From an uncultured Erysipelotrichaceae bacterium (lineage in GTDB: Bacteria > Bacillota_I > Bacilli_A > Erysipelotrichales > Erysipelotrichaceae), in the NCBI GenBank assembly GCA_902803275.1, contig CADCPE010000274.1, positions 1 to 13,307 on the forward strand: DNA of 13,307 nt, written 5' to 3'. The notes beneath the pieces are model-generated. The model ran no database searches. It was not told the DNA's origin and saw only the letters and a list, made by a program, of their open reading frames with translations. This document shows, in pieces, positions 5,859 to 12,959 of the stretch (position 1 is its first letter; each line of letters starts with the position of its first letter). The position numbers were made by a program, and so were the translations under genes.

Positions 5859-6110
5859 CTCTTCACATAAGCCATCTGCAGAATAAGATATACGATCTAT
5901 ACTTCCGATTCGCATATTATCCGAATAGGATGGATACTACCAAGACCATAGGAGAGACACGTGCGGGTGTACATGTCCGCTCACTACTTAAGACATGCAT
6001 TTATATTGAGGCACAAGGGTATAATTCTCTTCACCGGCACGATTTGCTGCCTATGGCCGAAGATTCAAGAAACTGTGCTACAGAACGCAATTCTTTTCCT
6101 CTTCTTTTTC
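5831..6110 (-). ncRNA. Candidate structured small RNA of unknown family
   Basis: About 280 bases with no credible protein gene, ending in an intrinsic terminator. Minus-strand RNA can form a long-range 9-bp helix GGCCAUAGG/CCUAUGGUC (6050-6058 with 5944-5952). Inside it lies GACAUGU/ACGUGUC (5971-5977 with 5956-5962). Each contains a G-U pair that would be an A-C mismatch in plus-strand RNA, which favours the minus strand. CAUGUC at 5992-5997 can also pair with GACAUG (5972-5977), giving two mutually exclusive hairpins. A weak promoter is possible at 6111-6140 (TTGTAC, 18 bp, TACTAT). It does not show the conserved strings I know for RNase P RNA, SRP RNA, tmRNA or T-box leaders. A 6S-type RNA or an unknown leader acting on the BI-1 gene are options. 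Confidence 0.5.
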
Positions 6111-6113
6111 ATA

Positions 6114-6129
6114 GTACCATTACTGGTAC
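6114..6129. repeat. Inverted repeat GTACCA-TTAC-TGGTAC in the putative small RNA promoter
   Basis: A perfect 6-bp inverted repeat lies between the possible -35 (6135-6140) and -10 (6111-6116) hexamers on the minus strand, partly overlapping the -10. A third copy of the half-site (GGTAC) occurs at 6134-6138. The geometry fits an operator, but both the promoter and the site are weakly supported. Confidence 0.4.
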
Positions 6130-6202
6130 ATAAGGTACAAGAAAAAAGTTGCATTTTTCTAACAATTTTTACTGTTTTTTGATGAAATTACCTCAAAAAA
6201 AC

Positions 6203-6226
6203 AAAAAAAGCACCTTTCAGATGCTT
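6203..6226 (-). terminator. Intrinsic terminator of tRNA-Arg
   Basis: A 7-bp stem AAGCAUC/GGUGCUU with loop UGAAA on the minus strand, followed by a run of seven U, begins 10 bases after the tRNA 3' end. Confidence 0.85.
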
Positions 6227-6236
6227 AAATTACAGT

Positions 6237-6313
6237 TGGCGTCCATGGAGAGACTCGAACTCCCGACCGTCCGCTTAGAAGGCGGATGCTCTATCCAACT
6301 GAGCTACATGGAC
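6237..6313 (-). tRNA. tRNA-Arg (anticodon UCU)
   Basis: A 77-nt cloverleaf. The acceptor GUCCAUG/CAUGGAC is perfect, with discriminator G and an encoded CCA. The D-arm carries AGCUCAGUUGGAUAGAGC. The anticodon stem CCGC/GCGG frames the loop CUUCUAA with anticodon UCU. The T-arm is GGGAG-UUCGAGU-CUCUC, with one weak pair. It reads AGA and AGG codons. Confidence 0.96.
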
Positions 6314-6322
6314 AGCATTAGT

Positions 6323-6351
6323 ATCTTAACATTTTTGATTCCTAAATTCAA
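6323..6351 (-). promoter_or_regulatory. Promoter of tRNA-Arg
   Basis: TTGAAT (6346-6351) and TAAGAT (6323-6328) with 17-bp spacing on the minus strand, with TG one base upstream of the -10 (extended -10). It lies about 10 bases from the tRNA 5' end. Confidence 0.65.
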
Positions 6352-6392
6352 TTGCCAGTTATACTATAATTATTTCAAAGAGGTACAGGACG

Positions 6393-7862
6393 ATGAAGAC
6401 GATAATAATGATACTCTGTGCACTGCTGACGATAACGGTCTTTCTTTTGCTGATCGCCATCATCAGAACGCTGATGGTCAAGCAGAAGACCAGTGTATAC
6501 AAAGGTTCTGATGACTTTGAAAGGATCGACAGCTATGCTTTAAAACTGCAGAAGATGGTGGAAGTTCCGACCGTCTCGGTTGCCGGAAAACCTGATCCAG
6601 AACTGTTCAGAAAACTTCATAAAGTCATGGAGGAACAATTCCCCAATGTCTTCAAAACATGCGAAAAGATCGATCTGGATGGAAATCTCCTGGTCAGATG
6701 GAAAGGAAGGGACCCCGGCAGGAAGCCGATCGTTCTGACTTCTCATCTGGATGTCGTAGCCGCTGAAGGCGAGTGGACCTATCCACCTTTTGAAGGCAGG
6801 ATCATCGACGGTAAGATGTATGGCAGAGGCAGTTTTGATGTCAAATGCGGTGTCATGTCTTTTTATCAGGCTGTTGAAGAGCTGATCATGGAAGGATATG
6901 TTCCGGATTGTGATGTCTATCTCGGATCAAGCTGCACCGAAGAAGTCGGAGGTGATGGTGCACCGAAGATCGCCAACTGGTTCGTGGAACACGGCATCAG
7001 ACCATTCCTGCTCTGTGATGAGGGCGGCGCCATCGTTGAAGATCCGTTTGTGAGTGTAAGAGGCAATTTTGCGGCGGTCGGTATCTTTGAAAAAGGCTAC
7101 GGTGACATCAAGATAATCGCCAAAGGCCACGGCGGACATTCCTCTACTCCTGGAAAGAATACGCCGATTGCCAGATTAGCCAGATTCGAAGCAGAGATCG
7201 AAAAGAGATCTCCGTTCAAGGTCGAATTCACACCGGCAGTTGATGGACTGCTTCTGACGATGGCTGAATACTGTTCAAACTTCTGGCTCAGGATGGTTTT
7301 GCACAATCTCTGGCTTTTCAAACCGCTGCTGAAAACGGTTATGCCGAAAATCTCGACACAGGCTGCAGCGATGCTGCAGACAACGATGTGTTTCACGATG
7401 CAGGGCGGATCAAACGGCTATAACGTCATTCCGCAGGAAGCATATGTCACGGCCAACATGCGGTTCATTCCTTTCCAGAGCAAGGATGAAAGCATCGCGC
7501 TGATCAGAAAAATCGCAGAGAAATACGATCTGGAAGTTGAGGAGATAAAATGTTCGGATCCTTCAAGTTCACTTGACCTCAACGGGCCGCAGTATCATAT
7601 GGCCAATGATGTCATCAACAAGGTCTTTCCGGGCGTCAAGGTCATCCCTTATGTCGTTACCGGTGGTACTGATTCAAGGTTCTATGACGGAAAGATCGAT
7701 GCTTCGATAAGATTTGAACCGATCAGCGTCACTACTGATCAGCTGAAAAGGATGCACGGCGTCGATGAAAACATCAACCTCAACACCCTTCCGGGTGCCG
7801 TCGATTACTATAAACAGATGATCAAGATCCAGGAAGAAAGAGACAGATATATCAATGGATGA
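6393..7862 (+). CDS. M20 family zinc metallopeptidase/amidohydrolase (CPS1/PM20D1-type), membrane anchored
   Basis: A 489-residue protein. Residues 3-28 are one hydrophobic span, giving an N-terminal membrane anchor; the rest is the M20 dizinc fold. The metal and catalytic sites are in order: H118-L-D120 (in LTSHLDVV), GRGSFD with bridging D149, the general base and ligand pair E183-E184 (TEEVGG), D209, and H455 in MHGVDENI. The lid domain carries GHGGHSSTP (246-253), and GGTDSRFY lies at 424-431. The WTYPPFEGRIIDGKMYGRG pattern and the overall length are those of the yeast carboxypeptidase S / PM20D1 branch, which hydrolyses peptides or N-acyl amino acids. The substrate here is unknown. The start is supported by AGAGG 9 nt upstream. 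A TATAAT at 6365-6370 may be its -10. It overlaps the next gene by 8 bases. Confidence 0.9.
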   Translation: MKTIIMILCALLTITVFLLLIAIIRTLMVKQKTSVYKGSDDFERIDSYALKLQKMVEVPTVSVAGKPDPELFRKLHKVMEEQFPNVFKTCEKIDLDGNLLVRWKGRDPGRKPIVLTSHLDVVAAEGEWTYPPFEGRIIDGKMYGRGSFDVKCGVMSFYQAVEELIMEGYVPDCDVYLGSSCTEEVGGDGAPKIANWFVEHGIRPFLLCDEGGAIVEDPFVSVRGNFAAVGIFEKGYGDIKIIAKGHGGHSSTPGKNTPIARLARFEAEIEKRSPFKVEFTPAVDGLLLTMAEYCSNFWLRMVLHNLWLFKPLLKTVMPKISTQAAAMLQTTMCFTMQGGSNGYNVIPQEAYVTANMRFIPFQSKDESIALIRKIAEKYDLEVEEIKCSDPSSSLDLNGPQYHMANDVINKVFPGVKVIPYVVTGGTDSRFYDGKIDASIRFEPISVTTDQLKRMHGVDENINLNTLPGAVDYYKQMIKIQEERDRYING

Positions 7863-8505
7863 TCTTGGAATAAGCATTATAGACAAAACAATAAAAGACA
7901 GTGCGCCGATCATCATCGTCAATTGCGAAGACCAGAATGAAATAAAGCTTTTTGATGAATATCTGATCAGGGACAGCATTGAAAACTATGTGCTGATCGG
8001 CCTGTATGGCTATGACTGGAACAGAGATCTTTCGCCCTGGCCTTCAAAAGCCATATTCAAAAACGGTGAAGATTTTAAAGGCGAGGCTGATGAATATCTC
8101 AAGAAGATAACAGATCAGGTCATTCCCTCTCTAGGCATGAAAGCAGAATACTATGCCCTGGCCGGTTATTCTTTGGCCGGACTCTTTGCCCTGTATTCGG
8201 CATATCGCAGTGATGTCTTTTCAAAGATCGTGTCCGCATCAGGATCGCTGTGGTATCCGGGCTTTATCGATTTTGCAAGAAACAATGAACTCAGTAAAAG
8301 GGTCGATACCGTCTACCTGTCTTTAGGTGACAAGGAGGCAAGAACCAGAAATCCGATCATGGCTACGGTCGAGGAAAACACAGAACTTGTCTACACTCTT
8401 TACAAGGGCAGAATAAAATGCACCTTTGAGATGAATGAAGGCAATCATTTCAAAGATGCACCATATCGCCTGTATAAGGGAATTAGATATATACTCAGTA
8501 TCTGA
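7855..8505 (+). CDS. Alpha/beta-hydrolase, putative esterase family
   Basis: A 216-residue protein. The nucleophile elbow GYSLAG (104-109, Ser106) follows a beta-strand (YYALAG). A likely acid is Asp159 in YLSLGDKEARTRNP, and the catalytic His is His198 in NEGNHFKDAPYR. The order and spacing match the putative esterase (IroE/YbbA-like, COG2819-type) family, whose members cleave esters such as siderophore or acyl esters; the substrate here cannot be told. It is somewhat shorter than usual family members at the N-terminus. The ATG overlaps the stop of the M20 gene by 8 bases (ATGGATGA) and lacks a strong Shine-Dalgarno, so it is probably translationally coupled. Its 3' end overlaps the convergent HEYGH gene by 11 bases, so no terminator separates them. 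Confidence 0.83.
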   Translation: MDDLGISIIDKTIKDSAPIIIVNCEDQNEIKLFDEYLIRDSIENYVLIGLYGYDWNRDLSPWPSKAIFKNGEDFKGEADEYLKKITDQVIPSLGMKAEYYALAGYSLAGLFALYSAYRSDVFSKIVSASGSLWYPGFIDFARNNELSKRVDTVYLSLGDKEARTRNPIMATVEENTELVYTLYKGRIKCTFEMNEGNHFKDAPYRLYKGIRYILSI

Positions 8506-8926
8506 TCGATTCCTCATCTGTGACTTTTTCTCCCAGATGATTGGCCCATTTTTCCGTATAGAAGGAACTGTAGCGATACGTTCCTTTTCTTCTGAGCCTT
8601 CTAAGTCTAGGGTGATTGCACCAGATCAGTGACGGTATGCCGATCAGGATCAGATAGAAAGGCCCTAGGATGATGGACTGGATGCAGTGACCGTATTCAT
8701 GAACCAGCACTCTTTCATCGTCGAAGCCTAAAAAGATAAACATGCCTAGTGATGCGGAATTCCGATAGTCCCACATCGTCACGATCGCGCCTTTATATAT
8801 GAAGATCTCTCTATCGATATTTTTAAGGAACTGAAAGAAGAATATCAAAAAACCCAGAATATTCTGGAAAATACCCCAGGTCCATTGCAATAGATAGAAC
8901 AGGATCAGTTTCAGTTTATTCTTCAT
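8495..8926 (-). CDS. Small membrane protein with HEYGH putative zinc protease motif
   Basis: A 143-residue protein. The N-terminal region (residues 5-35) is strongly hydrophobic, then comes a middle segment ending in VLVHEYGHCIQ (His76, Glu77, His80), a second hydrophobic segment LGPFYLILIGIPSLIW (88-102), a basic patch with several Arg, and YSSFYTEKWANHLG (Glu125 as a possible third ligand). The H-E-x-x-H motif is that of zincin metalloproteases, but the protein is far smaller than M48 or M50 enzymes. Similar short HEYGH proteins exist in Firmicutes and Bacteroidetes without known function, by my recollection. The ATG at 8926 overlaps the mtnA end by 11 bases; a TTG three bases upstream is less likely. 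It is the last gene of the metRS-mtnA operon. Confidence 0.72.
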   Translation of the reverse strand: MKNKLKLILFYLLQWTWGIFQNILGFLIFFFQFLKNIDREIFIYKGAIVTMWDYRNSASLGMFIFLGFDDERVLVHEYGHCIQSIILGPFYLILIGIPSLIWCNHPRLRRLRRKGTYRYSSFYTEKWANHLGEKVTDEESIRY

Positions 8927-10019
8927 CAAAGAGTTTCTTGAGGTTTATATCAAACGGCGGATAGATGATGCCTTTTTCCGTTACGATACCGGTAAGCAGC
9001 TCATGATCCGTAACATCAAAAGACGGGTTATAGCACTTCACTTGCGCAGGAGCCATCGGTTTTTCATACCACATGGTCTTTATCTCTTCAGGATCCCTGA
9101 GTTCGATCTTGATGTGATCTCCATCTGGACAGTTCATATCGACCGTCGAAGTAGGACCCAATGAATACACAGGTATGCCATAGTATCTGGCCAGAATGGC
9201 CACAGCGGATGTTCCGATCTTGTTGGCAAAATCGCCGTTGGCCGCAATACGGTCACAGCCGACAAAGCAGGCATCGATCCAGCCGTTTTTCATGACTAGA
9301 GAAGCCATATCATCGCAGATCAGTGTCACATCGACACCGGCTTTACAAAGCTCATAGGAAGTAAGTCTGGCGCCCTGAAGCAAAGGTCTGGTCTCATCGG
9401 CATAGACTTTGATGTTCATGCCTCTGGCCTTGGCAAGCAGGAAAGGACCCTGAGCCGTCCCGAAGGAAGTTGCCAGAGGTCCGGCGTTGCAATGCGTCAG
9501 CACGCCATCGCCATCCTTGAGCAGTGAAAGTCCGTATTCACTGATCCTGCAGCACATTTCGATATCTTCGTTGTGGATAGCTGTCGCTTCCTTCTTGATG
9601 AGCGAGACGATCTCCTTTACCGGTTTTTCTTTGTTGCTTCGAACGAGTCTTTCGATCCTTCCCAAAGCCCAGGAAAGATTGACGGCTGTCGGTCTTGACG
9701 AATTGAGATATTCCTTATTTTCTATAAATCTTTTGTAGAATTCATTGTAAGGGAGATCCTCATCTTTCTTTGAAAGGACATACATCATATAGCCCGCAAA
9801 AATGCCGATGGCCGGAGCACCTCTTACTTCAAGCTTTTTGATGGCCTGATAGGCTGACTCCAGATCGCTTATCTTCTTGTATTCCAGCGTATTGGGCAGT
9901 TTGACCTGGTCGATGATGACAAGACTGTTCCCGTCATCAGAAAGTCTGATGTTGTCAGTGATCGCAACGCTTTCGATCTCGGCTTTAGTCCTGTCTGAAT
10001 TGACTTGGATGTTTGACAT
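8916..10019 (-). CDS. mtnA: S-methyl-5-thioribose-1-phosphate isomerase
   Basis: A 367-residue protein. The enzyme converts 5-methylthioribose-1-phosphate to 5-methylthioribulose-1-phosphate in methionine salvage from methylthioadenosine; close relatives act on 5-deoxyribose-1-phosphate. Family marks are VIIDQVKLPNTLEY (33-47), VRGAPAIGI (65-73), the catalytic cysteine in THCNAG (Cys177) and the catalytic aspartate in GCDRIAANGDFANKIGT (Asp256). The length is close to the usual 340-370. The start MSNIQVNS at 10019 is supported by AAGGAAG 6 bases upstream; it lies inside the preceding gene, whose last 35 bases it overlaps. No other salvage gene (mtnK, mtnN, mtnB and so on) lies in the window, so the exact substrate and pathway remain open. 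The neighbour encodes a MetRS-like protein, fitting a methionine theme. Confidence 0.92.
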   Translation of the reverse strand: MSNIQVNSDRTKAEIESVAITDNIRLSDDGNSLVIIDQVKLPNTLEYKKISDLESAYQAIKKLEVRGAPAIGIFAGYMMYVLSKKDEDLPYNEFYKRFIENKEYLNSSRPTAVNLSWALGRIERLVRSNKEKPVKEIVSLIKKEATAIHNEDIEMCCRISEYGLSLLKDGDGVLTHCNAGPLATSFGTAQGPFLLAKARGMNIKVYADETRPLLQGARLTSYELCKAGVDVTLICDDMASLVMKNGWIDACFVGCDRIAANGDFANKIGTSAVAILARYYGIPVYSLGPTSTVDMNCPDGDHIKIELRDPEEIKTMWYEKPMAPAQVKCYNPSFDVTDHELLTGIVTEKGIIYPPFDINLKKLFDEE

Positions 10020-11955
10020 AGAAATCTTCCTTCTCCTTAAGTTCAACAAGCTTATGGTTTTCCTTGTCATCTATCAGTTCATAGATGTCTTTGAAGATAT
10101 TGTCCCAGCTGAAGAATTTCTCCCTGTCGATTCTCAGATAATCGCAGGTCTTCTCACAGCCGTCAGGTACGATCGGATGAGAAAGCACGGTAGCGACTCT
10201 GACCATGTAGAAGGCATCGATGAGAGTCTGTCTGATGTTTTCTTCGTTTCCTGAATTCTTTGACCAGAACTTGGAAGCATTCCTGATATATGAATCAAGA
10301 TCGTTGATGATCTGATGCAGATCAAAGCGATACATGTGCATCTCATAGTTGAGGATCGTTCTTTCAGCCTGTGCTTTGGCATCAGCTGATACTTCCCCAT
10401 ACGGAAGCACACCGTCAAAATACTTCTGCGTCGAATAGAAGCAGCCTCTGATCATGCGGTTGAGAACGTTGGTATAAAGATTGCCCTGAGCCAGGACCGG
10501 ATCAGGTTCAGCGGTATTGGCCTCCGGATTGAGCGGCTGCGGCATGAAGCTTACCGACTTGTTTCCCAAAGCCAGAGACAGGAAATGAGCTCTGAGCTGA
10601 TCGGCAGTATAGTAGTTCAGAAGATCGGCAGCCATAGGCGGCTTGATTTCGCCTGATGATGAAGCCTTCTTGTCCAGAAACAGGATGTGGTGATTGGCTA
10701 CCAGTGTTGTCAGCTGCAGCTGACCGTCTTCAGGATGGATAGACAGATCGTCATGTCCCTGCTGAGCGATCCACAGCGGAACCTGGGCAACACCGTAGAA
10801 ATAGATATTGTCCTGACCGATGAACTGGTATACGGCGCTGTCTTTGCTGCACCAGTACTTCCTGTATTCATCAGCGCTCATGCCTTTTCTTGCAAAGTAG
10901 GCTTTGGTAAAGGAGATCGGCGCCCAGAGGCTTTCCGGCCATACCCAGACGGTCAGATCTTCTTCGTCTTCAAGTTTAGGTGCCTTTACGCCCCATTTGA
11001 TGTTGCCGGTCAGTCTAAGCGGAACCAGCGTTTTCCCGGTGCGGTATCTGATACCGGCATTGGAAAGAATCGGACAGGCCTGTTCACGTTTTTTCAGTTC
11101 ATCAAAGCTGACCGTGAAACTGCCTTTGATGTTTTCAAGATCCGAATTCTCATGTTCAGGAAGCTTGTCTTCAACAGCCTTGTACTGTTCCAGATACTTC
11201 TGCTGAATATAGATGACCGGTGCACCGAGCGATTCTTCCATAGTCTCAGCGACGATACGGCGGACATTTTTCTTTTTCTTGATATCTTCAACGTATTCCT
11301 TAAGGATCCCGTTGAATTCCGTAAGTTTGAAATACCAGTTGGTGACATCTCTCATCTCGGGAGTCTCGCCTGAAAGAGTGGACTTAGGATCGATCAGTTC
11401 TTCAGGCATATACTGGTGGCCGAGATCACATTCATCCGCATAGCCTTTTTCCGACTGACAGTTTTCGATCGGACACTTGCCTACGACCTGTCTGCCGTTC
11501 AGAAAACAGTGATACTTCGGATCATAGAACTGTTTGGTGACCATTTTTTCCAGCCAGCCGTTAGTATAGAGTGTTTCGATGAATTCATCGGTTTCTGCCT
11601 GATGAACTTCCCTGGTATCTCCCAGGCCGGAAGCACCAAAAAGATCCAGAGAGATCTTATAGTCATCGAGGGTCTTTTTCTGAGCGAGGTGATTCTCCAT
11701 GACATAATCTTCGATCGTACCTTTATAGTTTTCGGTTTCGACCTTTTTACGGTAACCTTCAGCGATCGGCGAACCGTAACAGTCCGTGCCGGACACAAAG
11801 ACGACGTTATCCTTGCCTATTCTGTCTCTTAAAAAGCGCGCAAAGACATCGGCATGGACAAACATGCCGCCGACGTGGCCAAAGTGCAGAGTCTTGTTGC
11901 CGTATGGCATACCGCCTGTCACAACTGCACGCTTAGGAAATTCAGGACGCTCCAT
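9985..11955 (-). CDS. metG: Methionyl-tRNA synthetase-like class I tRNA ligase with degenerate KMSKS
   Basis: A 656-residue protein. MetRS ligates methionine to tRNA-Met. The N-terminal Rossmann part has PYGNKTLHFGHVGG (HIGH signature, HFGH at 24-27) and SGTDCYGSPI (55-64). A zinc-knuckle-like segment with C161, C166, C176 and H180 follows RQVVGK. After NWYFKLTEF comes about 60-70 extra residues (about 235-305) relative to usual MetRS, then LTGNIKWGVKAP and WVWPESLWAPISFTKAYF. The KMSKS loop reads KKASS (429-433). The C-terminal helical domain has YIRNASKFW and VLSHPIVP, as in the MetRS anticodon-binding domain. The best call is MetRS or a divergent MetRS paralogue; whether it charges tRNA is not shown. 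The start has GGGGGT as Shine-Dalgarno and a TATAAT -10 at 11991-11996. It heads the operon with mtnA and the HEYGH gene. Confidence 0.8.
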   Translation of the reverse strand: MERPEFPKRAVVTGGMPYGNKTLHFGHVGGMFVHADVFARFLRDRIGKDNVVFVSGTDCYGSPIAEGYRKKVETENYKGTIEDYVMENHLAQKKTLDDYKISLDLFGASGLGDTREVHQAETDEFIETLYTNGWLEKMVTKQFYDPKYHCFLNGRQVVGKCPIENCQSEKGYADECDLGHQYMPEELIDPKSTLSGETPEMRDVTNWYFKLTEFNGILKEYVEDIKKKKNVRRIVAETMEESLGAPVIYIQQKYLEQYKAVEDKLPEHENSDLENIKGSFTVSFDELKKREQACPILSNAGIRYRTGKTLVPLRLTGNIKWGVKAPKLEDEEDLTVWVWPESLWAPISFTKAYFARKGMSADEYRKYWCSKDSAVYQFIGQDNIYFYGVAQVPLWIAQQGHDDLSIHPEDGQLQLTTLVANHHILFLDKKASSSGEIKPPMAADLLNYYTADQLRAHFLSLALGNKSVSFMPQPLNPEANTAEPDPVLAQGNLYTNVLNRMIRGCFYSTQKYFDGVLPYGEVSADAKAQAERTILNYEMHMYRFDLHQIINDLDSYIRNASKFWSKNSGNEENIRQTLIDAFYMVRVATVLSHPIVPDGCEKTCDYLRIDREKFFSWDNIFKDIYELIDDKENHKLVELKEKEDFYVKHPSQFRQD

Positions 11956-11970
11956 TTTTCTACCCCCATT

Positions 11971-11998
11971 TTGAATAAACTAACATAATTATTATAAA
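11971..11998 (+). promoter_or_regulatory. Possible promoter of the PfkB kinase gene
   Basis: TTGAAT (11971-11976) and TATAAA (11993-11998) with 16-bp spacing on the plus strand, about 35 bases upstream of the kinase start. It overlaps the divergent promoter, so the two may compete. Confidence 0.5.
11991..11996 (-). promoter_or_regulatory. -10 element of the MetRS-like/mtnA operon
   Basis: A perfect TATAAT on the minus strand, about 36 bases upstream of the start codon. The -35 region is poor. It overlaps the -10 (TATAAA, 11993-11998) of the divergent promoter. Confidence 0.5.
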
Positions 11999-12032
11999 AG
12001 AATTTATCTGCTAAACCTAGTACAATTGAAGT

Positions 12033-12959
12033 ATGGAAAAGTATTTGTTGAGCATACTTGGATCATCTATCGATTACTTCTATGAATCAGATACCTACCC
12101 TGAAGAAGGCGATTTTTCTCACGCCCGGGCTCTAGGCATCTCTGCCGGAGGCTGTCCGCTCAATGTCGGAGCAGTATGCGCCGCAAAAGGAAACAGAGTG
12201 ATCGCCCTGGACATGCTGGGAAAAGACGATGAAACGACTGATTTTCTGCTTTCCGAGATGAAGCGTCTTCACTATGAGACCGATAATATCGAGATAAAGG
12301 AAGGTGTAAGCAACGGCAAGGTCCTGATCATCCTGACCAAAGACAAGAGAACAATGTTCGTGATCGATCCGAAAAGGCCTCCGTATAAAGTGGACGAAAA
12401 GATGCAGGATCTGCTCAACAATGCGACCTACATCTATTCCCTGATGCATATGCTGAACCGTTCCTTTGAAAACATGGATCCTTTGCTTAAGGCAAAAAAG
12501 CATGGCGCAAAAGTGATCCTCGACGGTTCATCAAAGTATGATGATCCTTCTAGAGCAAAGATCCTTTATTCGCTGTGCGATGGATTGTTTATCAATGAAA
12601 CGGACTACGAAAGACTTTCCATGGTCTCAGAAAAGGATCCGATCGAAACGATCCTTCAAGGGGGCGGCGAATTTGTCGTCATCACCAGCGGATCAGAAGG
12701 TTCCACTCTGTATCTAAGGGACAGACAGATCTATAGACCGTCGCTTCCCGATCTGAAAGTACTTGATTCGACCGGAGCCGGCGATGCCTTTGCGGGCTGC
12801 TTCATCGCTGCACTTCTTTCGGGATATAATTATGAAGAAGCCCTGAGCCTGGCGACGGTAAACGGTGCCTTTGCCTGCACGGTATTCGGCGGTTTGGGCG
12901 GAGTTGCGAGCTTTGAACAATTAAAGAGTTTTGCGAAGGAGAACAATTATGAAATATGA
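12033..12959 (+). CDS. PfkB family carbohydrate kinase
   Basis: A 308-residue ribokinase-fold enzyme that phosphorylates a sugar or nucleoside hydroxyl with ATP. Visible marks are the sugar-binding GGCPLNVGAVCAAKG (39-53), NETD at 188-191 near the nucleotide/Mg site, VVITSGSEGS (215-224), and the PfkB signature 2 DSTGAGDAFAGCF (245-257) with catalytic base Asp251 and the anion hole. The length is normal for the family. The substrate is not readable; the adjoining SIS-domain gene suggests a phosphosugar or phosphorylated amino sugar route. The ATG at 12033 has no strong Shine-Dalgarno (GAAG only) and is the only sensible start, since MEKYLLSILGSSIDYFY aligns with the typical first strand. Its 3' end overlaps the SIS gene by 11 bases. 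Confidence 0.88.
   Translation: MEKYLLSILGSSIDYFYESDTYPEEGDFSHARALGISAGGCPLNVGAVCAAKGNRVIALDMLGKDDETTDFLLSEMKRLHYETDNIEIKEGVSNGKVLIILTKDKRTMFVIDPKRPPYKVDEKMQDLLNNATYIYSLMHMLNRSFENMDPLLKAKKHGAKVILDGSSKYDDPSRAKILYSLCDGLFINETDYERLSMVSEKDPIETILQGGGEFVVITSGSEGSTLYLRDRQIYRPSLPDLKVLDSTGAGDAFAGCFIAALLSGYNYEEALSLATVNGAFACTVFGGLGGVASFEQLKSFAKENNYEI

Noticed and set aside
6065..6112. A 15-residue minus-strand frame (MKKKRKRIAFCSTVS)
   Set aside because: Its start codon overlaps the putative -10 and has no Shine-Dalgarno, so it would not be on the predicted transcript; too short to support alone.
5930..6182. Small plus-strand open frames of about 67 and 73 codons
   Set aside because: No ribosome binding site and unnatural composition; they run antisense to the candidate structured RNA.
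11956..12032. T-box leader upstream of the MetRS-like gene
   Set aside because: Only 77 bases separate the two divergent start codons; there is no room for a T-box and no T-box core sequence.
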